Assembly (NCBI RefSeq): GCF_000300515.1
Contig: NZ_AMSI01000016.1
Span: 1 to 64,000, forward strand
DNA length: 64,000 nt
Direction of reading: 5' to 3'
Origin: Nitratireductor indicus C115
GTDB lineage: Bacteria > Pseudomonadota > Alphaproteobacteria > Rhizobiales > Rhizobiaceae
Positions within the stretch are counted from its first letter, which is position 1. Each line of letters opens with the position of its first letter. The notes under the pieces were generated by a model. That model saw only the letters and a program-made list of their open reading frames with translations, did not search any database and was not told the origin of the DNA. The translations under genes were made by a program, and so were the position numbers. Shown here piece after piece: positions 19,173-28,516 of this stretch.

Positions 19173-20051
19173 ATGACGGTAGTGCGCGAGGTCGATTCGG
19201 CGACCTGGACATTTGTCGATGGCGACTGGCATGAGGGCAATGTGCCCCTGATCGGTCCGCGCAGCCATGCGATGTGGCTTGGCTCCACTGTTTTTGATGG
19301 CGCGCGCTGGTTCGAGGGTATCGCGCCTGACCTCGATCTGCATGCGGCCCGTGTGAATAGATCCGCTGCCAATCTGGGATTGAAGCCGACCGTTGCCGCA
19401 GACGAAATCACCGCGCTCGCCAAGGACGGTTTCAAGAAATTCAACGGCAAGACGGCCGTCTATGTCCGCCCCATGTATTGGGGAGAGCGCGGCGGCTATA
19501 TGGGAGTTCCCGCCGACCCTGAATCGACCCGGTTCTGCCTCTGCCTGTATGAATCGCCCATGATCGAGCCGACCGGTTTTTCCGTGACGGTGTCGCCTTT
19601 CCGCCGGCCGACCTATGAAACGGCGCCGACCAATGCCAAGGCCGGTTGCCTTTATCCCAACAACGGCCGTGCCATCATGGAGGCCCGCAGCCGGGGCTAT
19701 GACAATGCGCTCGTGCTCGACATGCTCGGCAATGTCGCCGAGACGGGCAGCTCCAATATTTTCATGGTGAAGGACGGTGTCGTCTTCACGCCAGCCCCGA
19801 ACGGCACATTCCTTTCCGGCATAACGCGTTCCCGCGTGATCGAATTACTGCGCGCCGATGGCTTGGAAGTCGTCGAGAAGACGCTTTCGGTTAAAGACTT
19901 TCTCGAAGCCGATGAAGTGTTTTCCAGCGGCAATCACTCCAAGGTCGTGCCGGTGAAGCGTGTCGAAAATCGCGATTTTCAGGCCGGGCCTGTGGCCAAG
20001 AAGGCGCGCGCGCTTTATTGGGAGTGGGCCCATTCGGGCCTGCCGGTCTGA
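19173..20051 (+). CDS. Class IV aminotransferase (branched-chain amino acid aminotransferase-like)
   Basis: A 292-residue PLP-dependent fold-IV aminotransferase. The PLP lysine is probably Lys156 in TNAKAGCLYPN, and NVAETGSSNIFMVKDG (about residues 188-203) is the fold-IV signature with the conserved Glu. IlvE-type transamination between branched-chain amino acids and 2-oxoglutarate is the default prediction; D-amino-acid or aryl-amine variants share this fold. The gene is monocistronic, with sodB following 105 bp downstream after its own leader. Confidence 0.88.
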   Translation: MTVVREVDSATWTFVDGDWHEGNVPLIGPRSHAMWLGSTVFDGARWFEGIAPDLDLHAARVNRSAANLGLKPTVAADEITALAKDGFKKFNGKTAVYVRPMYWGERGGYMGVPADPESTRFCLCLYESPMIEPTGFSVTVSPFRRPTYETAPTNAKAGCLYPNNGRAIMEARSRGYDNALVLDMLGNVAETGSSNIFMVKDGVVFTPAPNGTFLSGITRSRVIELLRADGLEVVEKTLSVKDFLEADEVFSSGNHSKVVPVKRVENRDFQAGPVAKKARALYWEWAHSGLPV

Positions 20052-20156
20052 CCCGCGACGGGAACAAACGGGCGGGCGCGGGTATTGTGCCTGAGAGGGT
20101 ATGTCCCCATCTGCGCTCTGTAGATTTCAACCACCTGTACGAGGGAGTTTACGACC

Positions 20157-20756
20157 ATGGCTTTTGAACTGCCGGATCTGCCTTACGATTACGAGGCTCT
20201 GCAGCCCTTCATGTCGAAGGAGACGCTGGAGTATCACCACGACAAGCACCACAAGGCCTATGTCGACAATGGAAACAAGCTCGCCGCTGAAGCCGGCATG
20301 GACGGCCTGTCGCTGGAAGAGGTGGTGAAGCAGTCCTTCGGCAAGAATGCCGGCCTCTTCAACAACGCTGCCCAGCACTACAACCACGTTCATTTCTGGA
20401 AGTGGATGAAGAAGGGTGGCGGCGGCAAGAGCCTGCCTGGAGCGCTTGCAAAGGCTGTTGACAGCGACCTTGGCGGTTACGACAAGTTCCGCGCTGATTT
20501 CATCAACGCCGGTGCTACGCAGTTCGGCTCCGGCTGGGCCTGGCTCGCTGTGAAGAACGGCAAGCTCGAAATCATGAAGACGCCGAACGGCGAGAACCCG
20601 CTGGTTCATGGCGCCACGCCGATCCTCGGTGTCGATGTATGGGAACACTCCTATTACATCGATTATCGCAATGCGCGCCCGAAATATCTGGAAGCATTCG
20701 TCGATAGCCTCATCAACTGGGATTATGTCCTGGAAATGTATGAGAAGGCTGCCTGA
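20157..20756 (+). CDS. sodB: Superoxide dismutase (Fe type)
   Basis: A 199-residue Fe/Mn-SOD. The metal ligands are His27 (YHHDKHH), His77 (NHVHFW), Asp160 and His164 (DVWEHSYYIDY). The context GATQFGSGWAWL is typical of the Fe-dependent or cambialistic subgroup. It converts superoxide to hydrogen peroxide and oxygen. It has a good ribosome-binding region (GAGGGAG) before ATG 20157 and is followed by a strong terminator. Confidence 0.96.
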   Translation: MAFELPDLPYDYEALQPFMSKETLEYHHDKHHKAYVDNGNKLAAEAGMDGLSLEEVVKQSFGKNAGLFNNAAQHYNHVHFWKWMKKGGGGKSLPGALAKAVDSDLGGYDKFRADFINAGATQFGSGWAWLAVKNGKLEIMKTPNGENPLVHGATPILGVDVWEHSYYIDYRNARPKYLEAFVDSLINWDYVLEMYEKAA

Positions 20757-20799
20757 TCGGCGCGAGATTTCCGCATAAGCGCCTGGAGCGCTTTTGATG

Positions 20800-20831
20800 A
20801 AAGGCCCGGACGATTTGTCCGGGCCTTTTTT
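20800..20831 (+). terminator. Rho-independent terminator of sodB
   Basis: AAGGCCCGGAC and GTCCGGGCCTT form an 11-bp GC-rich stem with a 4-nt loop (GATT), followed by a T-rich tract. Confidence 0.93.
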
Positions 20832-20939
20832 GTCGCTCAACGCGGTCTCACGAAACCGTGAATGAAGCGTTGGGAATTTTCAACGGACAGACACATTGTT
20901 CCAGATAAGGTTGCAATCAAATCCAATGGAGGGATTCTT

Positions 20940-21386
20940 ATGAAGAAACTCGTGCTTGCCATGTCCACGCTCTGTATCTCGGTCACTGCCGTTCTCGCCG
21001 CAGACGACCCGATTGCAACGCGCAAGCGCATCATGGATTCGACCGCGGCGGCGGCCGGTCTTTCTGCTGCCCTCATGAAGGGTGACATCGAATATAATCC
21101 CACCATTGCCAAAGCTGCGATCCTGACACTGGGCGCAAGCGCGGCGACTTTCGGCGATTATTTCCCCGAAGGTTCAGGCGAGGGGCAGACGACAGCTTCT
21201 CCGAAGATTTGGGAAGATGCCGACGGCTTCAAGGCCGCACTTGCAAAGTTCACGACCGATACTTCGGCGGCACTTGAGGCAAGTGGCAAGGACGGTCCGG
21301 CCGATCTCGATGCTTTCAAGGCTGCCGTGGGCCCGGTGATGAGCAATTGCCGGAGCTGCCACGAGGCATTCCGCGTTCAGAACTAG
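20940..21386 (+). CDS. Cytochrome c' / c556-type class II cytochrome
   Basis: A 148-residue precursor with a clear Sec signal (KKLVLAMSTLCISVTAVLAAD) and a single C-terminal haem motif CRSCHEAFR, the position used by class II (four-helix-bundle) cytochromes. The ribosome-binding site GGAGGG precedes the ATG. It is followed after 6 bp by a dihaem cytochrome gene, so the two probably form one redox operon in the periplasm. The electron partner is unknown. Confidence 0.88.
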   Translation: MKKLVLAMSTLCISVTAVLAADDPIATRKRIMDSTAAAAGLSAALMKGDIEYNPTIAKAAILTLGASAATFGDYFPEGSGEGQTTASPKIWEDADGFKAALAKFTTDTSAALEASGKDGPADLDAFKAAVGPVMSNCRSCHEAFRVQN

Positions 21387-21392
21387 TTCGTC

Positions 21393-22316
21393 ATGATCAA
21401 GAGATTGACTGCCGCCGCTGCCGTGCTTGTCGCGGGCGGCGGCGCCGTTTTCTGGTTTCTGACAGCGCCGCAGACGATCGGAGCAGCTACGTTGCCATCC
21501 GGCGATGCGACGCGTGGCGAGCGCGTTTTCTGGGCCGGCGGCTGTGCGTCCTGTCATGCGGCCCACGGAGCCGAGGGCGAGGCACGCCTGCAGCTTGCCG
21601 GTGGTGTTGAGCTTGCGACGGAGTTTGGGACCTTTGTCGCTCCCAACATTTCGCCGCATCCCACCGACGGAATTGGGAATTGGAGCGAACGCGCTTTCGC
21701 CAACGCCATGCTGCATGGTGTTTCCCCCGAGGGAGAGCACTACTATCCGGCTTTCCCCTACGCGTCCTATGCCCGGATGGCGCCCCAGGATGTAACGGAT
21801 CTTTTCGCGTTCCTGAAAACGCTGCCCGAAGTTGAGGGCAAGGCACCGGAAAACCGGCTGTCTTTTCCCTTCACGGTTCGTCGCGGCATTGGCCTCTGGA
21901 AGCTCCTTTACATGCGGGAAGAACCGGTGGTTGCGCTCGCACCCGAGGCTTCCGAAGAGGTGAAGCGGGGGCAATATCTGGTGGAAGGCGCTGGCCATTG
22001 CGGGGAGTGCCACACGCCGCGCGATTTTGCCGGCGGGCCACGCTATGGCGATTGGCTGGCGGGGGCCGCTGCCGCCGAAGGCAATGGGATCGTTCCCAAC
22101 ATCACGCCGGGCGAAGGCGGTATAGGCTCCTGGTCGGCAAGCGACATCGCCTACTATCTGGAGAGCGGTTTCACACCGGATTTCGATTCTGTCGGAGGTT
22201 CCATGGCCTCGGTCCAGAAAAACATGTCGATGCTGCCAAAGGAAGACCGCGACGCGATCGCCGCATATTTGAAGGCAGTGCCCGCAAGGCCGAACGGCTA
22301 TCCGTCAAACCGGTAG
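21393..22316 (+). CDS. Dihaem c-type cytochrome
   Basis: A 307-residue protein with an N-terminal membrane anchor or signal (residues 1-25) and two CxxCH haem motifs: CASCH at 51-55 and CGECH at 203-207. Each lies in a class I cytochrome c domain, with PNISPHPTDGIGNW and PNITPGEGGIGSW as matching distal segments, which indicates an internal domain duplication. Such proteins often serve as electron acceptors for periplasmic dehydrogenases. It directly follows the c556-type gene. Confidence 0.88.
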   Translation: MIKRLTAAAAVLVAGGGAVFWFLTAPQTIGAATLPSGDATRGERVFWAGGCASCHAAHGAEGEARLQLAGGVELATEFGTFVAPNISPHPTDGIGNWSERAFANAMLHGVSPEGEHYYPAFPYASYARMAPQDVTDLFAFLKTLPEVEGKAPENRLSFPFTVRRGIGLWKLLYMREEPVVALAPEASEEVKRGQYLVEGAGHCGECHTPRDFAGGPRYGDWLAGAAAAEGNGIVPNITPGEGGIGSWSASDIAYYLESGFTPDFDSVGGSMASVQKNMSMLPKEDRDAIAAYLKAVPARPNGYPSNR

Positions 22317-22422
22317 TGCCATCCGCGGCATCCGCATGCACGGGAAGGCACGGAAACCGGACGATTGGGCGTGTGGCCGCAGACGGTTCCGCACCGCGGC
22401 GGTTCATCTCCAATGACTTGAG

Positions 22423-22457
22423 AACCCCGCACGCTTTATCGGCTCGCGAGGTTTTTT
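22423..22457 (+). terminator. Probable terminator after the cytochrome genes
   Basis: AACCCCGC and GCGAGGTT pair with one mismatch and are followed by six T. It lies between the dihaem cytochrome gene and the convergent peptidase gene. Confidence 0.6.
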
Positions 22458-22471
22458 CCGGGTTTCTTGCT

Positions 22472-24580
22472 TCAGCCTTCAACCGCTTTTCCCGAGGCCT
22501 TCAGGACGAAGGCATAGGTGAGGGCTTTTTCTTCCAGCCGGGAAAAGCGCCCTGACGCTCCGCCATGACCTGCGCCCATATTGGTCTTCAGAAGCACCGG
22601 GTTGCCGCTCGTGCTGAACTCCCGAAGCCTTGCCACCCATTTTGCGGGTTCCCAATAGGTGACGCGGGGGTCCGTCAGGCCAGCCATGGCGAGAATTGGC
22701 GGATAAGGTTTTGCGCCGACATTGTCATAGGGCGAGTAGCCCGCAATGGTGTCGTAATCCGCCTTGGAGGCGATGGGGTTGCCCCATTCGGGCCACTCCG
22801 GCGGGGTCAGCGGCAGCGTATCGTCGAGCATGGTGTTGAGTACATCGACGAATGGCACAGCCGCCACAATGCCTGCGAAATCCTCCGGTGCCATGTTGGC
22901 GACGGCCCCCATCAGCATTCCCCCGGCCGAACCGCCTTCAGCGACGATGCGGTCGTGACTGGTGAAGCGCTCGGCAACGAGATGGCGCGCGCATGCGATG
23001 AAATCGGTAAAGGTGTTCACCTTCTTCTCGCGCTTGCCTTCCTCGTACCAGGCATAGCCTTTTTCCTTACCTCCCCGAATGTGGGCGATGGCATAGACGA
23101 ACCCTCGATCCACCAGCGAAAGGCAATTGGTGCTGAAGGAAGCCGGCATCGCCATCCCATACGCGCCATAGCCATACAGAAGGCAGGGTGCGGAACCGTC
23201 GAGGGCGATGCCTTTGCGGTGGACAAGCGAGATCGGCACAAGCTCGCCATCGGGCGCGGGCGCCATCAGCCGCCGCGTGACATAGTCATCGGGATTGTGG
23301 CCGGAGGGGACTTCCTGGGTCTTGAGGAGCCGTCTTTCGCGCGTGCGCATGTCATAGTCGAACACCTCGTCGGGCGTCGTCATCGAGGAATAGGAAAAGC
23401 GCAGCGTATCGGTTTCATACTCGTAGGAGCCGTGCAGACCGAGTGAATAGGCCTCCTCATCGAAGGCGATCATATGTTCCTCGCCTGAAGCGCGTTCGCG
23501 CACCACGATGCGGGGAAGCCCGTCCTTGCGCTCCAGCCTGACGAGGAAATCTGCAAACGCCATGATCGACAGGATCAGCCTGCCCGGCTCGTGGGGGACG
23601 AGTTCCTTCCAATGTTCGCGACCGGGCGCGGAAACGGGCGCCGTGACGATCTTGAAGTCCTTCGCACCGTCCGCATTGGTGAGGATGAAGAAGACATCTC
23701 CACCTTCTTCCAGGTCATACTGCAAACCGGTTTCGCGCGCGGCCACCAATATGGGGGCAGTACCCGGGTCAGCAGCGGGAACAAGATGGCACTCTGAAGT
23801 CTCATGATCGTGTGCGGATATGTAGATCCAGTCGTTCAGGCGGCTGCCGGAAACACCGACGAAAAAGCCCGGATCCATCTCTTCATAGATCAGCCGGTCC
23901 GTTTCGCCATCCGTACCGAGCGCGTGATGAAATATCTTCGAGGGGCGATGGTTGGCGTCGAGCCGCGTGTAGAAGAAGCCATGGCTGTCGGCATCCCATT
24001 CGCCTGAACCGCCCGTCTCGAGAACGGTTTCCTCAAGATCCATGCCCGTTTCAAGATCGCGAATGGAAAGGGTGAAAAGCTCGGAGCCCTTGTCGTCATG
24101 CCCCCACAGAAGGCGCTTGTGATCGGGAGAGTGGTCGGCCCCACCGAGACGGAAATAGCTCCTGTCCTTCGCTTCCACGTCGCCATCAAGCAAGACTTCT
24201 TCTTCGCCGCCATTGCGCGGAATGCGGAAGATGCGCGGATATTCGCCACCGGTCCGGAAGCCGCCGCCATAGGCAAATGAACCGTGCGGGGAAGGCACGG
24301 AAGTGTCGTCTTCCTTGATGCGGCCCCGCATTTCCGCAACCAGCTTTTCCTGAAGCGCTTCGGTGTCTTTCAGGAGCGCATCTTCATAAGCATTCTCGGC
24401 TTCCAGATGGGCGCGGATATCATCTTGCAGGAGAGAGGGATCGCGCAGCACTTCCTGCCAATTCTCCGCCCGCATCCAATCGTAATCGTCGGTGCGCTCA
24501 ACGCCATGAATCTCGTGTTTCACGGTTTTCTTGAGCGTGGCCGGAGCCATTGCTACATGGGAAAAAGCTGTCGAGTGCAT
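22472..24580 (-). CDS. ptrB: Oligopeptidase B (S9 family serine peptidase)
   Basis: A 702-residue prolyl-oligopeptidase-family enzyme with an N-terminal beta-propeller and a C-terminal alpha/beta-hydrolase domain. The catalytic triad is visible: Ser551 in GGSAGG, Asp637 in LTDPRV and His672 in GAGHGG. The YGAYGM and HIRGG segments form the oxyanion region of this family. It cleaves short peptides after basic residues in the cytoplasm. Length is normal for oligopeptidase B. The gene stands alone. Confidence 0.93.
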   Translation of the reverse strand: MHSTAFSHVAMAPATLKKTVKHEIHGVERTDDYDWMRAENWQEVLRDPSLLQDDIRAHLEAENAYEDALLKDTEALQEKLVAEMRGRIKEDDTSVPSPHGSFAYGGGFRTGGEYPRIFRIPRNGGEEEVLLDGDVEAKDRSYFRLGGADHSPDHKRLLWGHDDKGSELFTLSIRDLETGMDLEETVLETGGSGEWDADSHGFFYTRLDANHRPSKIFHHALGTDGETDRLIYEEMDPGFFVGVSGSRLNDWIYISAHDHETSECHLVPAADPGTAPILVAARETGLQYDLEEGGDVFFILTNADGAKDFKIVTAPVSAPGREHWKELVPHEPGRLILSIMAFADFLVRLERKDGLPRIVVRERASGEEHMIAFDEEAYSLGLHGSYEYETDTLRFSYSSMTTPDEVFDYDMRTRERRLLKTQEVPSGHNPDDYVTRRLMAPAPDGELVPISLVHRKGIALDGSAPCLLYGYGAYGMAMPASFSTNCLSLVDRGFVYAIAHIRGGKEKGYAWYEEGKREKKVNTFTDFIACARHLVAERFTSHDRIVAEGGSAGGMLMGAVANMAPEDFAGIVAAVPFVDVLNTMLDDTLPLTPPEWPEWGNPIASKADYDTIAGYSPYDNVGAKPYPPILAMAGLTDPRVTYWEPAKWVARLREFSTSGNPVLLKTNMGAGHGGASGRFSRLEEKALTYAFVLKASGKAVEG

Positions 24581-24729
24581 TGGGATTTCCAGGAATTGGG
24601 CGTTTCACGAAAGGCGGGCAGGAAAGAAGGGGGCTCTGCTCTCGCCCCGATTGGACGGAGCTTTGCTTATGCCCCTTTCGAGGTTTGCAAGGCAATGATG
24701 TTGTGAGGATGAGACCTGTTTAGAGGCGG

Positions 24730-25137
24730 TCATTCCTTGTCGAAGCTTAGCGCTGTGCCGTTCATGCAGTAGCGCAGGCCCGTGGGAGCGGGGCCATCCT
24801 CGAAGACATGGCCGAGATGAGCATCGCAATCCGTGCATCGGATTTCCGTGCGGGTCATGAACCAGGACCTGTCCTTGTGTTCACTGACCGCATCCTTGTC
24901 GACGGGGGCGTAGAAGCTGGGCCAGCCAGTACCGGAATCGTATTTCGTCTCAGAGGAGAACAGCGGCCGGCCGCAGCAAACGCAGCGATAAAGCCCGTCT
25001 TCCTTGTTGTCCCAATAAGGCCCCGTGAAGGCGCGCTCTGTGCCGTGCTCCCGGGTGACGCGATATTGCTCCGGTGTCAGCTCGCTGCGCCATTCTTCCT
25101 TGGATTTATGAAGCTTGGTGTTGTCGGTGTCGGCCAT
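24730..25137 (-). CDS. msrB: Peptide-methionine (R)-S-oxide reductase MsrB
   Basis: A 135-residue MsrB of standard length. The structural zinc is held by Cys52, Cys55, Cys101 and Cys104, and the catalytic Cys124 lies in the RYCMNG motif. [11 protein letters not shown] is the substrate-binding signature. It reduces methionine-R-sulfoxide in oxidised proteins. With sodB nearby it adds to an oxidative-stress theme, though the genes are not co-transcribed. Confidence 0.96.
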   Translation of the reverse strand: MADTDNTKLHKSKEEWRSELTPEQYRVTREHGTERAFTGPYWDNKEDGLYRCVCCGRPLFSSETKYDSGTGWPSFYAPVDKDAVSEHKDRSWFMTRTEIRCTDCDAHLGHVFEDGPAPTGLRYCMNGTALSFDKE

Positions 25138-25365
25138 GGGAACGCTCCGTTTCGGGTTTGTCGAAAACCTCGTTCTGTGAACGCAAATGTAGGTTTTGCG
25201 CGCGGCAATGTCAGCGGGTTACAATGGTCAATCTCTTGTGAATGGCGTCAATTCACCGCGCTGAACTGTTGCCTGCGCACCTTGTCGCGCCCAAGGTGAG
25301 TGTTTATGTCAGCCAGACGATTTTAAGGGATTTGCCGGGAAAAATCGGCTTTTGAGGGAGGTTCC

Positions 25366-27711
25366 ATGACGGCAGACGGCCAGTGGATGACATTTCTTGC
25401 ACTGATGCTGCCCTTCGCGGCCGCCGCCATAGCCCCCTTTCTGACAGGGCTTTTTCGTCATAATGCCGCATGGGTTCTGGCCATTGCGCCGGCGCTCATC
25501 TTTCTGCATTTCACGGGTTTTCTTGGATCCGTTGCCGGTGGCGAGACGATCTCGGGCGGCTATGCCTGGATACCGAGCCTGGGTGTCGATTTTTCCTGGT
25601 ATATCGACGGGCTCTCCCTCACCTTCGCGTTGCTTATCTCCGGTATCGGAACGCTCATCGTTCTCTATGCGGGTGGATATCTGAAGGGGCATGAGCATCA
25701 GGGGCGGTTCTTTTCCTTCATATTGATGTTCATGGGGTCGATGCTCGGGCTGGTCGTTGCCGACTCCTTCCTGACCCTGTTCGTGTTCTGGGAACTGACG
25801 TCGATCACGTCCTTTCTCCTGATTGGCTTCGATCACAGTCGCGAAGCCTCCCGCCGCGCTGCCTTGCAGGCGCTGGTGGTGACGGGCTTGGGCGGCCTTT
25901 CGCTTCTCGCCGGCCTGCTGGTCATTTCCGCAGCGACGGGCGAAACCTCTATGTCCGGTCTGCTTGCCGCCGGCAGTGCACTGCGTGAGGCTCCGCTTTA
26001 CATGGCCGCGCTTCTGCTGATTTTGGGTGGTGCTTTCACCAAGTCGGCACAGTTCCCGTTCCATTTTTGGCTTCCCAACGCCATGGAAGCGCCGACGCCG
26101 GTTTCGGCCTATCTGCACTCGGCGACCATGGTAAAGGCCGGCGTCTATCTTCTGATGCGCCTCAATCCGGTTCTGGGCGATACGGCCGCTTGGGAAACCA
26201 TTCTCCCCGTCTTTGGTGGCACGACGCTGATCGTCGGGACTTTGCTCGCCTTGCGGCAGACAGACCTGAAATTGATGCTGGCCTATACGACTGTGGCTTC
26301 GCTCGGCCTGCTGGTCATGCTGACCGGGTTCGGGTCCGAAAAGGCGGTCGAGGCAGCGGTGCTCTATCTGGTCGCTCACTCCATGTTCAAGGGCGCGCTC
26401 TTCATGGTGGCGGGTCTTGTCGATCATGAATCTGGCACGCGCGATGTGACGAAGCTCGGCGGTTTACGCGCTGAGATGCCGGTCACCTTCGGTGCCGCGG
26501 TGCTTGCTGCCTGCTCCATGGGCGGCCTGCCACTCTTCTTCGGTTTCCTGGCCAAGGAAGAGATTTATGCCGCTCTCGGCTTTGCCGACGGCTGGACTGC
26601 GATTTTCACGCTGGTCGCCATCATTGGAAACGGCCTGATGTTTGCCATCGGCTTCGCGGTGGCCCTGAAGCCGTTCCTGGGCCCGAAGGTGAAAACGCCG
26701 AAACACGCCCATGAGGGGCCGGTACTTCTGTGGCTTGGTCCGGTGGTGCTGGGCACGCTCGGTCTCGTATCGGCGCTGGTTTCGGGCCTCAGCCATTATT
26801 TCGTGAGCAGCCCCATGTCGAGCGCGGTTGCGGGCGAGACGGTTTCGGTCACCATCTCGACGGTGCCGCATGTCGGTCTGCCGCTGGTGCTTTCCGTCAT
26901 CACGGTGGCTCTCGGCGTTGCGTTCTTCATGACCATTGGGCGTGGACGGGCCGCGATGGCTGCCGTTCTGAACGCCATCGGTTGGGGCCCTGACAAAGGG
27001 TTCGATCAGGTCATGCGGGGGCTGACGCGCACCTCCTACCGCATCACCGGCGTGGTCCAGGACGGCAAGCTCGACCATTACATGACAGTGACCTTCGTGG
27101 CGGTGGCTGCGGCTTTGCTGATCCCGATGGTTCTGTTCGGAGAACTGCCCTCCATGCCGTCTATCCCGGCCATGCCATTCTATGAATGGGTGGTGCTCCT
27201 GATCGGCGTGATCGGGCTTGGAGCGGTGATTTATGCGCGTGATCGCCTGACGGCCATCGTCTCGCTCGGCATCCAGGGCTTCGCCGTGGCGCTGCTCTTC
27301 ATGCTGATGGGGGCGCCGGATCTCTCCTTCACGCAGTTCATGGTTGAAACTCTGTCGGTTGTCATCCTGGCGCTTGTCATGACCAGGCTGCGCCTGTCGC
27401 CGACGGACCATCGGCCGACCCGTGAAAAGATTGGCGATGTCGTCGTTTCGGGCCTCTGCGGCACGGCGCTCGGCCTGATGCTCTTGAAGGTGACGCAGGT
27501 GCCTTTCAACGGTGAACTGAGCGAGTTTTTCGCGCAGAATTCGCGTGTCATCGCGCATGGACGCAACATCGTGAACGTCATCATCGTCGATTTCCGCGGA
27601 ACGGATACGCTGGGTGAGATCGCGGTGGTGATGATCACGGGCCTTGCCATTCTGGCCCTGGTGCGCATTCGCGCTGCAAAACCCGCCGACACCGCAACGA
27701 AGGAGGGCTGA
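25366..27711 (+). CDS. mrpA: Mrp Na+(K+)/H+ antiporter subunit A
   Basis: A 781-residue membrane protein homologous to the NuoL-type proton channel of complex I, with about 20 membrane segments. The antiporter core includes [20 protein letters not shown] and a conserved Lys/His region around [24 protein letters not shown]. It starts the seven-gene mrpABCDEFG operon; ATG 25366 is preceded by GGGAGG. In the known system all subunits form one complex that exchanges Na+ or K+ for protons and supports pH and salt tolerance. The rhizobial equivalent is pha. Confidence 0.94.
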   Translation: MTADGQWMTFLALMLPFAAAAIAPFLTGLFRHNAAWVLAIAPALIFLHFTGFLGSVAGGETISGGYAWIPSLGVDFSWYIDGLSLTFALLISGIGTLIVLYAGGYLKGHEHQGRFFSFILMFMGSMLGLVVADSFLTLFVFWELTSITSFLLIGFDHSREASRRAALQALVVTGLGGLSLLAGLLVISAATGETSMSGLLAAGSALREAPLYMAALLLILGGAFTKSAQFPFHFWLPNAMEAPTPVSAYLHSATMVKAGVYLLMRLNPVLGDTAAWETILPVFGGTTLIVGTLLALRQTDLKLMLAYTTVASLGLLVMLTGFGSEKAVEAAVLYLVAHSMFKGALFMVAGLVDHESGTRDVTKLGGLRAEMPVTFGAAVLAACSMGGLPLFFGFLAKEEIYAALGFADGWTAIFTLVAIIGNGLMFAIGFAVALKPFLGPKVKTPKHAHEGPVLLWLGPVVLGTLGLVSALVSGLSHYFVSSPMSSAVAGETVSVTISTVPHVGLPLVLSVITVALGVAFFMTIGRGRAAMAAVLNAIGWGPDKGFDQVMRGLTRTSYRITGVVQDGKLDHYMTVTFVAVAAALLIPMVLFGELPSMPSIPAMPFYEWVVLLIGVIGLGAVIYARDRLTAIVSLGIQGFAVALLFMLMGAPDLSFTQFMVETLSVVILALVMTRLRLSPTDHRPTREKIGDVVVSGLCGTALGLMLLKVTQVPFNGELSEFFAQNSRVIAHGRNIVNVIIVDFRGTDTLGEIAVVMITGLAILALVRIRAAKPADTATKEG

Positions 27712-27712
27712 T

Positions 27713-28132
27713 ATGCGCACGCTCATTTTCCGCACCATCGCCCCCTATCTGACGAGCCTGATGGTGCTGTTTTCCATCTTCGTCCTGTTGCGTGGCCATA
27801 ATGATCCAGGCGGCGGGTTCATCGGCGGGCTGATCGCTGCCTCCGCTTTCGCCATCTACGGTATTGCCTGCGGTGTATCGCCGGTGCGGCGGGCCCTTTA
27901 TTTCCATCCCATGGCGATTTCCGGTTTCGGGCTTCTTCTGGCTGCACTCGCCGGATGGCTGTCGATCTTCTTCCAGGTGCCGTTCATGACCGGGCTGTGG
28001 ACCAAGATCAGCGTTCTCGGCCTGCCCGTCGATATCTCCACGGTGATGTTCTTCGACATCGGCGTCTATCTGGTGGTCGTCGGTTCGATCACCTCGATCG
28101 CGCTGGCATTAGAGGAAAGGGAACACGGATAA
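27713..28132 (+). CDS. mrpB: Mrp antiporter subunit B
   Basis: A 139-residue membrane protein of the MnhB family with four hydrophobic segments. The family signature [15 protein letters not shown] is present. It starts 1 bp after the mrpA stop with AGGAGGG upstream, and its stop overlaps the mrpC start. Confidence 0.93.
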   Translation: MRTLIFRTIAPYLTSLMVLFSIFVLLRGHNDPGGGFIGGLIAASAFAIYGIACGVSPVRRALYFHPMAISGFGLLLAALAGWLSIFFQVPFMTGLWTKISVLGLPVDISTVMFFDIGVYLVVVGSITSIALALEEREHG

Positions 28133-28509
28133 TGGAAGCTGTTCTTTCTTTCTTCGTGGCGATTTTCTTTGCGGTCGCGATCTATCTGATGCTCTCGAAG
28201 CATATCATCCGCATCCTGCTTGGAGTGGCGATCTTCGGCAACGCCGTCAATCTGACGATCTTTACGGTCGGCAGGATTGTACGTGAGGTTCCTCCGATCA
28301 TCCCCGAAGCGCTGCAGACACCTGACACCATCACCGCCAATCCATTGCCGCAGGCACTGATCCTGACGGCAATCGTGATTTCCTTCTCCTTCTTTGCCTT
28401 CCTTCTCGTCCTGGCCTTCCGCGCCTATCAGGAGCTTGGAACCGACGACACCGAAGGCATGCGCGTGGCCGAGCCCGAGGGCGAGCCGCTGCCTCCGCTT
28501 GGATATTGA
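28132..28509 (+). CDS. mrpC: Mrp antiporter subunit C
   Basis: A 125-residue NuoK-like subunit with three membrane segments. The second contains GVAIFGNAVNLTIF, and NPLPQALILTAIVI is the characteristic conserved segment of MnhC/MrpC. It overlaps the mrpB stop (TAATG). Confidence 0.93.
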   Translation: MEAVLSFFVAIFFAVAIYLMLSKHIIRILLGVAIFGNAVNLTIFTVGRIVREVPPIIPEALQTPDTITANPLPQALILTAIVISFSFFAFLLVLAFRAYQELGTDDTEGMRVAEPEGEPLPPLGY

Positions 28510-28516
28510 GACGCCG

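Noticed and set aside
20060-20156. Possible riboswitch before sodB because of a CCTGAGAGGG stretch
   Set aside because: The rest of the TPP or glycine riboswitch core is missing and sodB is not a usual target.
26464-27738. 424-codon minus-strand frame opposite mrpA
   Set aside because: Composition is His/Arg-rich as expected for the complement of a hydrophobic membrane protein gene; not a real protein.
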